Assembly (NCBI RefSeq): GCF_900117425.1
Contig: NZ_FPEH01000012.1
Span: 372,001 to 436,000 of the forward strand
DNA from: Novosphingobium sp. NDB2Meth1
Lineage (GTDB): Bacteria; Pseudomonadota; Alphaproteobacteria; Sphingomonadales; Sphingomonadaceae
DNA: 64,000 nucleotides
Direction of reading: 5' to 3'
Numbering within the stretch: the first letter of the stretch is position 1; each line of letters starts with the position of its first letter. The notes under the pieces are model-generated. The model was not told the origin of the DNA. It did no database searches and saw only the letters and a list, made by a program, of their open reading frames with translations. Position numbers and translations under genes: made by a program. This document shows, piece after piece, positions 1 through 9,700 of the stretch.

Positions 1-354
1 GAACTGGCCAGGTTCGGGTTCGATCCGTGCCCATTCGAGGCTGAAGCGGTAGGCATTGAGCCCGAGGTTCTTCGCGAGCTCGAGATCGGTGCGCCAAAGT
101 TCGAAGCTGTTGGCCGCATCGCCGGAGGGTTCGCTGTAGGCTGTCTGCTTGAGGTTTTCGAGCAGCCAGCAATCGGAATTGATGTTGTTGCCTTCGACCT
201 GATGGCCTGCGGTGGCGGCGCCCCAGATGAAGTTGGCGGGGAAGGGGCCGGGCGCCGCAGCTGCCTTGACCGCCTTGGCTGCCACGCGCGGAGCCGCGCT
301 CAGCGCAAGGCCTGCTGCCGTGGCCGCCACGAATGTGCGCCGGTCGATTGTCAT
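1..354 (-). CDS. Beta-glucosidase, glycoside hydrolase family 1 (N-terminal part, cut by window edge)
   Basis: Only the first 118 residues are in the window. After the start at 354 comes a twin-arginine-like leader (RRTFVAATAA) with a hydrophobic Ala-rich stretch, so export is probable. The mature part carries the GH1 opening signature FIWGAATAGHQVEG and later YRFSLEWARIEPEPGQF, the second beta-strand region with the substrate-contacting Arg. GH1 enzymes hydrolyse beta-glucosides or related beta-glycosides; the exact sugar cannot be read from this fragment. The catalytic Glu residues lie outside the window. The gene is divergent from the LysR regulator at 475, so the 120-base gap probably holds both promoters. 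Family assignment is strong, substrate is unknown. Confidence 0.88.
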   Translation of the reverse strand, partial: MTIDRRTFVAATAAGLALSAAPRVAAKAVKAAAAPGPFPANFIWGAATAGHQVEGNNINSDCWLLENLKQTAYSEPSGDAANSFELWRTDLELAKNLGLNAYRFSLEWARIEPEPGQF

Positions 355-474
355 TCCGCCATCTCCCATCTGTTTGGATGCTGATCTGGGCGAAATCATC
401 GATCAAGTAAAATTGTCATGATGCATAAAATCGTATAGCCAGCGTCGATACATACGCCGGAGAGTTTGGACAGG

Positions 475-1398
475 ATGCGCTTCAAGGGTCTCGATCTCAA
501 CCTTCTCGTCGCGTTCGACGCGCTGATGGCGACACGCAGTGTAAGCCGTTCGGCGGAGCGCCTGAACCTCAGTCAACCCGCGATGAGCGCGGCGCTGGCA
601 CGGCTGCGGGAGTATTTCGGCGATGAGTTGCTGCAACTGCAGGGCAAGCGCATGCATCCCACGCCCTTTGCCGATGAACTCATGCCGCAAGTGCGCGAGA
701 GCCTGCTCGGGCTGGAAGTGATGCTGTCGCGCTCGCCCAATTTCGATCCGCGCACCTCGCAGCGCAGTTTCAAGATCGTGACCTCGGACTATGTCTTCGC
801 CTCGCTGATCGTGCCGCTCGTCGCGCAGCTGGCGGAGGATGCGCCGGGTATCCGCATCGATTGCGGGCTCCCGCAGCCGAGCACGGTGCAGGAACTGGAA
901 GAAGGCAAGATCGATATCACGATCACGCCGGAATATGTGATCGGCGGCAATCACCTCTCCTATGTGCTTTATCGCGAACCGCAGGTCGTGGTGGGGTGGA
1001 GCGGCAATCCCGCCATTGCCGGCGGCGTTATCACCGAGGAAGCATTCTTCGATGCGGGCCATGTCGTTGTCGTGCTGGGCGGCGGACAGACATTGTCTTA
1101 CGCGGACCGGACGCTGGAGCTGATGGGGCGAGGCCGCATGATCGAGGCGACGGTGGCGATCTTTACGGCGGTGCCCTGGCTGATCGAAGGAACCAACAGG
1201 CTTTCGGTGATGCATTCGCGGCTGGCCGAGCAGCTCAAGGGGCGATTTGCGATCAGTACCGCGCCGGTGCCGTTCGAGATTCCCGCGATGAAGCAGATGC
1301 TGAGCTATCATCCGGGGCGCAAGGACGATGCCGGGCTGACCTGGCTGCGCGGGCGGATCGAGGCGATTGCGCAGCGTGGCGAGGCGCTTGACGCATAA
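475..1398 (+). CDS. LysR-family transcriptional regulator, NodD-like
   Basis: A 307-residue protein of normal LysR length. The N-terminus MRFKGLDLNLLVAFDAL followed by LNLSQPAMSAALARLREYFG is the winged helix-turn-helix typical of the NodD/NahR branch; residues from about 90 form the effector-binding domain. I chose ATG 475 over an in-frame TTG at 466 because it matches the family start and has a GGAG/GGACAGG stretch upstream. It is divergent from the GH1 gene and directly upstream of the GlcG-amidohydrolase-dioxygenase-hydrolase operon, which it probably activates in response to an aromatic or pathway intermediate. The target and effector are inferred from context only. Confidence 0.9.
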   Translation: MRFKGLDLNLLVAFDALMATRSVSRSAERLNLSQPAMSAALARLREYFGDELLQLQGKRMHPTPFADELMPQVRESLLGLEVMLSRSPNFDPRTSQRSFKIVTSDYVFASLIVPLVAQLAEDAPGIRIDCGLPQPSTVQELEEGKIDITITPEYVIGGNHLSYVLYREPQVVVGWSGNPAIAGGVITEEAFFDAGHVVVVLGGGQTLSYADRTLELMGRGRMIEATVAIFTAVPWLIEGTNRLSVMHSRLAEQLKGRFAISTAPVPFEIPAMKQMLSYHPGRKDDAGLTWLRGRIEAIAQRGEALDA

Positions 1399-1483
1399 CG
1401 TCAGTCTATATCGAATTATCCAAACAATCATTTTTACAGATTGATTGAGCCCCAGCAGAACAGCGGCGGGAGAAACGCCGGAC

Positions 1484-1912
1484 ATGCTGACGCTCGCGCA
1501 CGGACTGACAATCGCCATGGAGACGCTGGCTGAAGGTCGGCGGCTGGGCCTCGCGCCGCTGGCCTGCGTCGTGCTTGATTGCGGCGGCCATGTGCTGGCG
1601 ATGCTGCGCGATGAGAATGCCTCGATCTACCGGCCCGAAATTGCGATGGGCAAGGCCGCGGGCTGCCTCGGCATGGGCTTCGGCGGTCGCGAACTCGCCA
1701 AGCGCGCGGCGGCGATGCCGATGTTTTTCAATGGCCTGCAAGCCGCGTTCCCGAGTGGCATGTTGCCTGTGCCGGGCGGCGTTCTGGTCCGCGATGGCGA
1801 AGGCAACCTGCTCGGCGCGGTGGGCGTGACGGGCGACACCTCGGACAATGACGAACTCTGCGCGCTGGCGGGGATCGCCGCGGCGGGGCTGCAAGCGGAT
1901 ACCGGCGCATGA
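1484..1912 (+). CDS. GlcG/HbpS (DUF336) family protein
   Basis: A 142-residue protein with the full DUF336 fold pattern: an N-terminal helix region, CVVLDCGGHVLAMLRDENAS, a KAAGCLGMG segment and the closing GGVLVRDGEGNLLGAVGVTG. Family members are small cytoplasmic or exported proteins found in many catabolic operons; some bind haem or cobalamin-like ligands, but a general reaction is not established. ATG 1484 is preferred over TTG 1445 because GGGAG lies at a suitable distance upstream. The last codons overlap the amidohydrolase start (ATGAG), so the two are translationally coupled. First gene of the predicted ring-cleavage operon; its exact role is unknown. Confidence 0.82.
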   Translation: MLTLAHGLTIAMETLAEGRRLGLAPLACVVLDCGGHVLAMLRDENASIYRPEIAMGKAAGCLGMGFGGRELAKRAAAMPMFFNGLQAAFPSGMLPVPGGVLVRDGEGNLLGAVGVTGDTSDNDELCALAGIAAAGLQADTGA

Positions 1913-3156
1913 GCGGCACGCTCTTCACCGATGTGATGATTTTCGACGGCAGCGGCGCGGCGCGGTTTCCGGGCGAGGTGCTGGTGCGCGGCGAGCGGAT
2001 CGAGGCGGTCGCGCGAGGTGATGAACGCTTGCCGCGTGAAGGCGCCGCGGTTGTGGAAGGCAAGGGCCGCACGCTCATGCCTGGCATGGTCGAGGCACAT
2101 GGGCACCTGACCTGGCCGACCAATGTCGAGCGCACCATCAACACGATGAAGCCGCTCCCCATCGAACAGCATGTGCTCGTCACGGCGCAGAACGCGCGGA
2201 TCACGCTCGATCACGGGTTCACCAGCGTCTATTCGGCGGGCTCGCTGGGCGAGCGGATCGAACCGGCCTTGCGCGACATGATCGATGGCGGCTTTCTCCC
2301 CGGGCCGCGCCTGCGGGCCTCTGCGCTGGAGAAGGGCGCAGAAGGCGTTCTGGGGGTTCCGGCCGGGCATGATCCCACGCACCAGCGCGACATTCCGCAC
2401 CTTCGCGAATACATCGCGCAGAAGAAGGCGGATGGCTGCGACACGATCAAGTTCCTGATGTCGAGCGACGATGCTTTCCAGCCCGGCGGATCGCAGACGC
2501 TGATGTATTCCGAAGAGGAAGCGCAGGCGATCGGCGAAGCGGCGCGCGAGGCGGGGATCTGGCTTGCCTGCCATGCGCAGGGGGCCGAGGCGGTGAAGCG
2601 GGCACTGCGGGCCGGTTTCCGGGCGATCTATCACTGCACTTATGCCGATGAGGAGGCGCTTGATCTGTTCGAGGCGAAGAAGGACCAGACCTTCACCGCG
2701 CCCGCAGTCGGCCTCCTTTGGGCGCGGGCCTACGAGGCGCAGGACTTTGGGATCGGGCCCAAGGAAGCGGCGGAACTCGGCGCGCTGCGCGGGATCGAGC
2801 TGGGCCAGCAGGTGATTCCTGAAATGCGCAAGCGCGGCATCCGCGTGCTGCCGGGCGGGGACTACGGCTTCCCCTATAACCCGCATGGCCGCAATGCGCG
2901 CGATCTGGAGCACTTCGTGAACTTGTTCGGCTTTTCACCGACTGAGGCGCTGGTTGCCGCGACGAAGCAGGGCGGCGAACTGGTGGGCTGGGATGTCGGG
3001 CAGGTGTGCGCCGGCTATCTCGCCGATCTGCTGCTGGTCGAGGGCGATCCGACTTCCGATGTCCGTTTGCTGCAGGACAAGGACAACCTTGCCGCCATCA
3101 TGAAGGGCGGTCAGTTTTTCAAACAACCTTGCGACACTGGAAAGGCCCTCGCATGA
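1909..3156 (+). CDS. Metal-dependent amidohydrolase (imidazolonepropionase-like)
   Basis: A 415-residue amidohydrolase-superfamily TIM barrel. Visible metal and catalytic residues are the HxH pair H64/H66 (EAHGHLTW), a candidate carboxylated Lys K181 (DTIKFLM), H222 (ACHAQG), H242 (YHCTYAD) and D318 (PGGDYGF). The C-terminal GYLADLLLVEGDP is the small beta-domain common to this branch. Such enzymes hydrolyse amide, lactam, lactone or ring C-N bonds. It overlaps the GlcG gene upstream and the dioxygenase start downstream by 4 bases each, so it belongs to one transcript. In this context it could open a lactone/lactam or cleave a side chain before ring cleavage; the substrate is unknown. Confidence 0.85.
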   Translation: MSGTLFTDVMIFDGSGAARFPGEVLVRGERIEAVARGDERLPREGAAVVEGKGRTLMPGMVEAHGHLTWPTNVERTINTMKPLPIEQHVLVTAQNARITLDHGFTSVYSAGSLGERIEPALRDMIDGGFLPGPRLRASALEKGAEGVLGVPAGHDPTHQRDIPHLREYIAQKKADGCDTIKFLMSSDDAFQPGGSQTLMYSEEEAQAIGEAAREAGIWLACHAQGAEAVKRALRAGFRAIYHCTYADEEALDLFEAKKDQTFTAPAVGLLWARAYEAQDFGIGPKEAAELGALRGIELGQQVIPEMRKRGIRVLPGGDYGFPYNPHGRNARDLEHFVNLFGFSPTEALVAATKQGGELVGWDVGQVCAGYLADLLLVEGDPTSDVRLLQDKDNLAAIMKGGQFFKQPCDTGKALA

Positions 3157-4055
3157 GCCGCGTTACCGAAATCCGCTATGTCGGCTATGCCGTCACCGAT
3201 CTTGCCGCCGAGCGGGCGTTCTACACCGACAACTGGAAGCTCAAGGAAGTCCACGAGGCTGATGGCCTCGTCTATTTCGCTGCCGAGGGGCATGACGAGC
3301 TCTATGTCGTCCGCCTGCGGCAGGATGCGGTGCAGCGGGTCGACGTGATCGCGCTGGCGGCGGATACCCATGCTGACGTCGATGCGCTGTTCGCGAAGGT
3401 TCGCGATTACGGCTGCCAGATCGTGTTCGAACCCAAGCAGCTCGATCATTTCGGCGGCGGCTACGGCTTCCGCTTCTTCTCGAAGGACGGCCTGCCCTAC
3501 GAGATTTCCGCCGGTGTCGCGCGCGGCACGGCCCGCGCGCTCGCCCCGCGCGAGGCGATCCCCGAGCGGATCAGCCATATCGTCATGCATTCGCCGCGCC
3601 ACCACGAGGAACTGGCGTTCTTCATCGACGTGCTGGGCTTCAAGCTGAGCGACTGGCTGGGCGACTTCATGTGCTTCCTGCGCTGCAACGAGGCGCACCA
3701 CCGCATTGCCTTCCTGCCCGGGCCGCCGTGCCTCAATCACGTGGCCTACGACATGCCCAATGTCGACGAGATGATGCGCGGCATCGCGCGGCTGAAGCGG
3801 CAGAAGATCGACATCCGCTGGGGCCCCGGTCGGCACACGGCGGGCAACAACACCTTCAGCTATTTCACCACGCCCGCCGGTTTTGCGATCGAATACACGT
3901 CCGAACTGGAGAAGGTCGATTTCGAGAACCATGTCGCGCAAGTGATCGCGCCCGCGCCCGAGATCATGGATCAGTGGGGCGTCGGCGTCGGCGGCCCGCA
4001 GACCATGCCGCACCCTGCGCCCGACGCGGCGCTGTTCCAGCCGGCGGGGGTTTGA
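3153..4055 (+). CDS. Extradiol-type ring-cleavage dioxygenase (VOC superfamily)
   Basis: A 300-residue protein with two vicinal-oxygen-chelate modules, the architecture of type I extradiol dioxygenases such as BphC. The Fe(II) facial triad is visible as H142 (ISHIVMHS), H196 (CLNHVAYDM) and E247 (FAIEYTSE); H228 in GRHTAGNNTFSYF matches the active-site His of that family. The expected reaction is O2-dependent meta cleavage of a catechol-like ring. ATG 3153 overlaps the amidohydrolase stop; upstream in-frame sequence lies inside the previous gene. An alpha/beta hydrolase follows 4 bases later, the classical dioxygenase-hydrolase pair of meta pathways. Substrate unknown. Confidence 0.85.
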   Translation: MSRVTEIRYVGYAVTDLAAERAFYTDNWKLKEVHEADGLVYFAAEGHDELYVVRLRQDAVQRVDVIALAADTHADVDALFAKVRDYGCQIVFEPKQLDHFGGGYGFRFFSKDGLPYEISAGVARGTARALAPREAIPERISHIVMHSPRHHEELAFFIDVLGFKLSDWLGDFMCFLRCNEAHHRIAFLPGPPCLNHVAYDMPNVDEMMRGIARLKRQKIDIRWGPGRHTAGNNTFSYFTTPAGFAIEYTSELEKVDFENHVAQVIAPAPEIMDQWGVGVGGPQTMPHPAPDAALFQPAGV

Positions 4056-4059
4056 TCCG

Positions 4060-5223
4060 ATGGCGCTGTTCGAACCCTTTCCCAACTACATCTGGAACCT
4101 CTCCGTCGCGATCGCGATGGAGAACGGCGGGCGGATCGGCGAGATCGTCGACATGATCAAGCCGCTGCTCGACAAGGCGCAGAGCGGCGCCGATGCTGGC
4201 ACGGCCGAGTTCATGGCCGAATGGGTCAAGATGGCGGACAAGCTGGTCGGCCTCGCCGAGGAAGACCTCGCGCTGGGCCGCGAGTTGTCCGCCGGGGCCA
4301 AGCTCAAGCGCGCGACGATCTACTACCTGACGGGCGAGCGCATGCAGGCGCATGGATCGGCGGGGCGCGAGCAGACTTATGCCAAGGCGCTCGACAGCTT
4401 CCAGCGCGGGACACAGTTCGCGGGCGATCCGGTGCAGCGGGTGGAAATCCCCTATGACGGCAAGACGATTGCCGCCTACTTCCACCGTGCGAACGTGGAA
4501 GGTCCGGCGCCTTGCGTGGTCTATTGCAACGGGCTCGACAGCATGAAGGAAATGCTGTGGCTGGGCGGCTTTCCGGCTTCGCTGGCGCAGCGTGGTATTC
4601 ATACGCTGTGTGTCGATCAGCCGGGGACGGGCGAGGCGCTGCGGCTGCAGGGGCTGAATGCGACGCCCTACTCCGAGCGGTGGGCCTCGAAGTGGGTCGA
4701 TTGGCTCGAGACGCAGGCTGGCGTTGTCGATCCCAAGCGGATCGGCATGACCGGCATTTCGCTCGGCGGCCACTTCGCGCCGCGCGCGGTGGCCTATGAG
4801 CCGCGTTTTGCCAGCGGGGCAGCCTGGGGCGCGAACCACAACTGGCGCGAGGTGCAGGACAAGCGCATGGCGCGCGAGGGCGAGAACCCGGTGCCGCACT
4901 ACTGGGGGCACGTCTACTGGGTGTTTGGCGCGAAGGACCATGAGGACTTCCTCGCCAAGAGCAACGACATGAACCTCAATGGCCATTTGGACCGGATCAA
5001 GGTGCCGTTCCTGGTGACGCACGGCGCGACCGACCGGCAGATCAGCGTCGACTACGCGCACCAGAGCTATGCGCAGCTGGTCAATTCGCCGCGCCGCGAG
5101 CTGAAGATCTTCACTGCGCGCGAAGGCGGGGTGGAGCACGTGGGGGCAGACAACATGAGTTTTGGCAATGATTACATTGCCGACTGGTTCGCCGACACGC
5201 TGGGGGGCCGCACCAAGGCCTGA
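4060..5223 (+). CDS. Alpha/beta hydrolase with N-terminal helical domain (FrsA / dihydroxypseudooxynicotine hydrolase-like)
   Basis: A 387-residue enzyme with a helical N-terminal segment (about residues 1-125) and an alpha/beta hydrolase core. The nucleophile is S234 in GISLGG, with D325 (HGATDRQ) and H360 (GVEHVGAD) as acid and base. This architecture resembles 2,6-dihydroxypseudooxynicotine hydrolase and related esterases, some of which cleave C-C bonds of diketone-like substrates. It begins 4 bases after the ring-cleavage dioxygenase, so it is a good candidate for hydrolysing the meta-cleavage product or a side chain. The role in C-C rather than ester hydrolysis is inference. Confidence 0.8.
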   Translation: MALFEPFPNYIWNLSVAIAMENGGRIGEIVDMIKPLLDKAQSGADAGTAEFMAEWVKMADKLVGLAEEDLALGRELSAGAKLKRATIYYLTGERMQAHGSAGREQTYAKALDSFQRGTQFAGDPVQRVEIPYDGKTIAAYFHRANVEGPAPCVVYCNGLDSMKEMLWLGGFPASLAQRGIHTLCVDQPGTGEALRLQGLNATPYSERWASKWVDWLETQAGVVDPKRIGMTGISLGGHFAPRAVAYEPRFASGAAWGANHNWREVQDKRMAREGENPVPHYWGHVYWVFGAKDHEDFLAKSNDMNLNGHLDRIKVPFLVTHGATDRQISVDYAHQSYAQLVNSPRRELKIFTAREGGVEHVGADNMSFGNDYIADWFADTLGGRTKA

Positions 5224-5311
5224 AAACCCGCTTTCCCCTACGGACAGGCTACTATTTCCGGTCTGTTTCTGGCATTGATCCCCTCGCGCCAATTCGCGTG
5301 CGCGGGGGGAA

Positions 5312-6631
5312 ATGCGCGTGCCGGATCAGAAGACGCAGATCGTTGTCGTGGGCGGCGGCGCGGGCGGGTTGGAACTCGTCCGCAAGCTGGGTGCAAAATA
5401 CGGGCGCAAGAAGCACGACATCATCCTGATCGACCGCAACCTGACGCATATCTGGAAGCCGCTGCTGCACGAAGTCGCGGCGGGCTCGCTCGACGCCAAT
5501 CTCGACGAAGTGGGCTATGGCGGGCACGCGGTGCGCTGGGGTTACCGCTTCTTTCAGGGCAGCATCGAGAGCATCGACCGCGAGCACCGGACGATCACCA
5601 CCGCGCCGCTGCTCGATGAACGCGGCGAGGAAGTGATAGGGCGGCATACCGTGCGCTACGATTACCTGGTGCTCGCGATCGGCGGCATCTCCAACGACTT
5701 CGGCGTGCCCGGTGTACGCGAACATGCGATGTTCCTCGAGGATCGGCCGCAGGCGGACAAGTTCCGCCAGAAGCTGCTCAATGCCTGCCTGAGGGCGAAC
5801 CATTTGCATCACACCGGCAATCCCGACGCGAAGGTGCGGGTCAGCATCGTCGGCGGCGGTGCGACGGGCGTGGAACTGGCAGCGGAACTCTACAACGCGG
5901 CGGGATCGCTGCGGCATTACGGGCTCGAGGTGTTCGACGAGACCAAGCTCGAAGTCTCGCTGCTGGAAGCCGGGCCGCGCATCCTGCCCGCGCTGGACGA
6001 GGCGCTGGCGACGACGGCGCGCGAGGAACTGCAGCGGCTCGGCGTGAAAGTGCTGGAGCGCACGCAAGTTGTGAAGCTGGAGGACCGCGCGGTGCATACT
6101 GGCGACGGCGGCGTGATCGACGCGGATCTGATTGTCTGGGCGGCGGGCGTCAAGGGCGCCGAGGAAATCAAGACGATGAGCGATCTGGAGCTGACGCGCG
6201 GCAATCAGATCGTGGTGCGGCCAACGCTGCAGACCAAGACCGATGACCGGATCTATGCGCTGGGGGATTGCGCATCGTGCCTGCTCCCCGGCAAGGAACG
6301 CCCGGTGCCGCCGCGCGCGCAGTCTGCGCACCAGATGGCGAGCCTTGTCTTCACCAATCTGGTGCGGGCGCAGGCGGGACAGCCGCTCAAGGACTTCGCC
6401 TATAGCGACCATGGCTCGCTGGTGTCGCTCAGCCGGTTCTCGACCGTGGGGAGCCTGATGGGCAACCTCGTCGGCGGGCGCATGTTCGTCGAGGGGCGGA
6501 TCGCGCGGATGGTCTACATGTCGCTCTACCGCATGCACCTCATCGCCATCCATGGCTGGTGGCGGGGTGTCACGCTGATCGTGATCGGGCATGTGAACCA
6601 GATCGTGCGGCCGCGGCTGAAGCTGCACTGA
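5312..6631 (+). CDS. ndh: Type II NADH dehydrogenase (NDH-2)
   Basis: A 439-residue flavoprotein with two Rossmann dinucleotide sites: FAD-binding VVVGGGAGGLELV near residue 12 and NADH-binding VSIVGGGATGVELAAEL near residue 175. It also has the family segment IYALGDCASC near 310 and a C-terminal amphipathic, membrane-associating stretch (ending in GVTLIVIGHVNQIVRPRLKLH). NDH-2 passes electrons from NADH to quinone without pumping protons, on the cytoplasmic face of the membrane. ATG 5312 follows a GGGGGGAA Shine-Dalgarno. It stands 88 bases after the catabolic operon and is convergent with the rhamnosidase gene, with a palindromic repeat between them. Confidence 0.92.
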   Translation: MRVPDQKTQIVVVGGGAGGLELVRKLGAKYGRKKHDIILIDRNLTHIWKPLLHEVAAGSLDANLDEVGYGGHAVRWGYRFFQGSIESIDREHRTITTAPLLDERGEEVIGRHTVRYDYLVLAIGGISNDFGVPGVREHAMFLEDRPQADKFRQKLLNACLRANHLHHTGNPDAKVRVSIVGGGATGVELAAELYNAAGSLRHYGLEVFDETKLEVSLLEAGPRILPALDEALATTAREELQRLGVKVLERTQVVKLEDRAVHTGDGGVIDADLIVWAAGVKGAEEIKTMSDLELTRGNQIVVRPTLQTKTDDRIYALGDCASCLLPGKERPVPPRAQSAHQMASLVFTNLVRAQAGQPLKDFAYSDHGSLVSLSRFSTVGSLMGNLVGGRMFVEGRIARMVYMSLYRMHLIAIHGWWRGVTLIVIGHVNQIVRPRLKLH

Positions 6632-6670
6632 GCCTCGATCTACACATCATCCCTACAAGAAACGTCACGT

Positions 6671-6746
6671 CCGCTCATGCTGAGCTTGTCGAAGCATCAC
6701 GCGCAACCGTGGTGCTCGCACCCTTCGACAAGCTCAGGGTGAGCGG
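6671..6746. repeat. Dispersed palindromic repeat, family A (copy 1)
   Basis: Two 26-base inverted arms around a 24-base loop. The right arm contains CTTCGACAAGCTCAGGGTGA and the left arm is its imperfect complement. It lies between the convergent ndh and rhamnosidase genes and could act as a bidirectional transcription terminator. A second copy, in opposite orientation, is at 49998-50073. It resembles REP-type elements common in sphingomonad genomes (from memory). Confidence 0.85.
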
Positions 6747-6763
6747 GGCTGGGGAAGTGGGGG

Positions 6764-9700
6764 CTAATTCTCCACGTTCAGCGTCACCGGCCCGAGCAGA
6801 CCCGAGGGCCGCAAGGGCGCATCGGCGCGGTAGGTCTTGAGCGTGGTGAAGGTGATCGGCTTGGCCCCCGGCTGCGCGTCGCCGATGAGGCGGTTGACCC
6901 ACAGGTTGGTGACGCGGATTTCGATGGAATTGGTGCCGGGCTTGGCGAGGCCGGTCAGGTCGGCCTCGTACGGCGGCTGCCAGAGGATGCCGGCGGACTT
7001 GCCGTTGACCATTACCTCGGCCAGATCGCGCACCTCTCCGAGATCGAGGATCAGGCGCTGGCCGGGTTTGGTGGCAGGGACCTTCAGCGTCTGGCGATAG
7101 GTGGCGGTGCCTGAGAAGTAGCGCACGCCCGGGTCGCTGCTCTTGGTCCAGTCGGCGAGGGCGGGCAAGGACACGCTGGCGGGTGCGCCGCGTCCGGGCT
7201 GGAAAGTCAGCGCCCATGGGCCGGACAGCGCTGCGAGCTGCGTGCGCGTCGATGCCGGAAGGCTAAGGCTTGCGGGACCGGCCTTGCGGAACACGACAAA
7301 GCCGGATTGCCAAGGCTTCAGTGTCATCGCGATGTCGGTCCGGCCATCTCTGTCGGTGTAGCCGAGCGGCGCAGCCCTGCCGGTCTGCGCGTCCCACCAT
7401 TCGGGCGCCTTGCCTGTGACTGCGAAGCTGAGTGTCGTCGGCTCGGCGCGGTTTTTGCGGTTGGTGACGAAGTAGATCTCGGCGTCTGCCGTCTTGCGAT
7501 GGACGAAGCGGAGTGCGGTGTCGGGCCGGGCCTTGGTGTAGGTGAAGTCCGGCGCGATGCCGAGCTTGGCCAGCGCACCATCGGGATCGTGGCTCGCGAG
7601 GACGCGGCCTTTGCCGGTATCGCCGCTCCAAAGCGCGTCGGCGATGCGTGTGAATTCAGCAGGATCGTCTTGCAGGGTGGGCGAGCCAAGCGGCTTCTCA
7701 CCGACCAGAGTCGCTCCGCTGCGCACCAGCTTGTCGATCCGCTTCAGCACCGCGAGGCTCATCCGCGCCGAACTGCCGCCGAGATAGAGCGCCTTGTACC
7801 GCGCGCCGCTCTTGGCGACGAGGTCCGGGCCGTCATTCGATAGCTGGTTCAGGAGCACGTCGGGATTGACGAAATCGAAGGCGTTGTTTGTCGGCAGGTC
7901 GCCCGGAACAGCATTGGCGAAGAGGCCCGTGAGCGGCGCTTCCTCGCCGTAGAACCAGGCGACATCGGCCACGTTGCGGCCCCGCTGGAGCATGTAGCTG
8001 CTGCGCGCGATGTAATCGACCCAAGGCTTTGCCTGCTCGCTCCATGTCTCCAGTCGGTTGAAATACTGTCCGAAGATGAACAGCGAGAAGCCGGGTGCCT
8101 TGTCGGTCAGTGGCTGGTGGACCGAGGTATGGATCACTGGGCGATTGACGCCGAGCGCGAATTCCATGTCGATCATCGGCTTGAGGTCGCGCGGGGCGAA
8201 GGCCCATGGCTGCAGCGCGGCGGTGAGCGATTCCGCCGCGACGAGGTTTTTGCCATAGACATGGGCGACCGAAGCCGCGCCGCGCATGTCGCCTTCGTAG
8301 CTGGGCTGCGGGGCGCCGCGCTCGGTGTCGTAGGACCACATCGCGGCCATCGGCACATCGGCATGGCGGCGCATCGCCATGTCGTCGCCGAGCGAGGGGC
8401 GCTTGTCCTCGAGCGCTTCGGAATAGTGGATGAGGCCGCGCTTGTGGGCTTCCTCGGCGATGGTCTTGTAGTGCCCGTCCGCCATCAGGTCGGCGAGGGT
8501 CTGCCGGTAATCGTGGAGGAACGCGTCGGTGCGCGCCGGGGTGCCGAGGATCACGCCGGTGAGCGTCGGGAGCCACGGCACCGGATCATAACCGCGCCGC
8601 GCCTTGAACTCGGCCACGATCTGCGGCGTCCAGTTGCTCGCGCCAACCTCGATGCTGTCGTTGAGGAGGGCGCGGACGCCGTGCTGGCCGATCATGTCGG
8701 GGCCCGCAGCGGCGATATATGTGTCGAGGTACGTGTTGATGTAGCGGCGGACGGCGGCGGCATCGAACTTGTCGACTTCGAGGCCGGTAGCTTCGGGCGG
8801 CGCGGGGTGGTTCTCGGTGCCGGTAAGCGAATAGCCCATACGCAGCACGCGCCACTGGCCCTTGGGCGGGGTCCAGTCGAGCGAGCCGTCCGGCTTCAGG
8901 CGCGAGGTGAGGTCGATGACCGCGCCTTCCGGCACGGCGGGAGCTTCGCCCGTCGGGATCGTGTCGTAATTCAGCGTGGTGGCAAAACCCGCCTTTTCCT
9001 CGAAGCGGTGGGTGAGCGCGGCGGCGGAGAAGCGCAGTTCGTTGACGGTGGCATGCGCGCCCGCACCGCTCATGAAGCCGGGGAACGAGGGGAATTCGGC
9101 ACCGGGGGCGGGCGGGGTCGGCAGGTTGAAGCCGGTCTGCTCCGCTATGAAGCGCACGCGCAGCGCCTTGGCGGTGACGGCGGGGAAGGTGATTGTGTAT
9201 TCGGCGGATGTGCCGGTTGGGAAGCGGACGACTTCGCTGAAGCTGGTGCCGTCCTTGCTGGCCTCGAGGACAGACGCGAACTTGGCTGCGCTGAACAGCG
9301 AGACGGGTGGCATCGCCAGCGTGGCCGAGCGGACCTGCTGGGGTGCGGCAAAGTCCGCGCGGATCCATGCGGGTGCATCGGCTTGGCCGACAGGGACTTC
9401 GACGGCAGTGGCCAGCTTGCCATCGGTCAGCGCGGCGGTGTCGATCTTGCCGGATGATGCCGTCCAGACGGGGACGATTGGTGCGGCCGTCTCCGGCACG
9501 GCGAAGACGTAGGAGTCGCGGTAGAGCTGCGGCAGGTCGGTCTTGGGATGCTCGACCCCGATCTCGGGCTGCATGCCCAGGTCCTGGAACGGGCCGGTGA
9601 TCGTGGGCGGGAGCGCGAGCTTGCCCTTGAAGGGTTTGCCGCCGGTCACTCGCGTTTCGGACCAGACGAGCTTCTTCATGCCGTCTTCGGGCTTGACCCA

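Noticed and set aside
355..474. A nod-box-like element before the NodD-like regulator
   Set aside because: ATC and GAT triplets occur, but no ATC-N9-GAT with the extended dyad could be defined with confidence.
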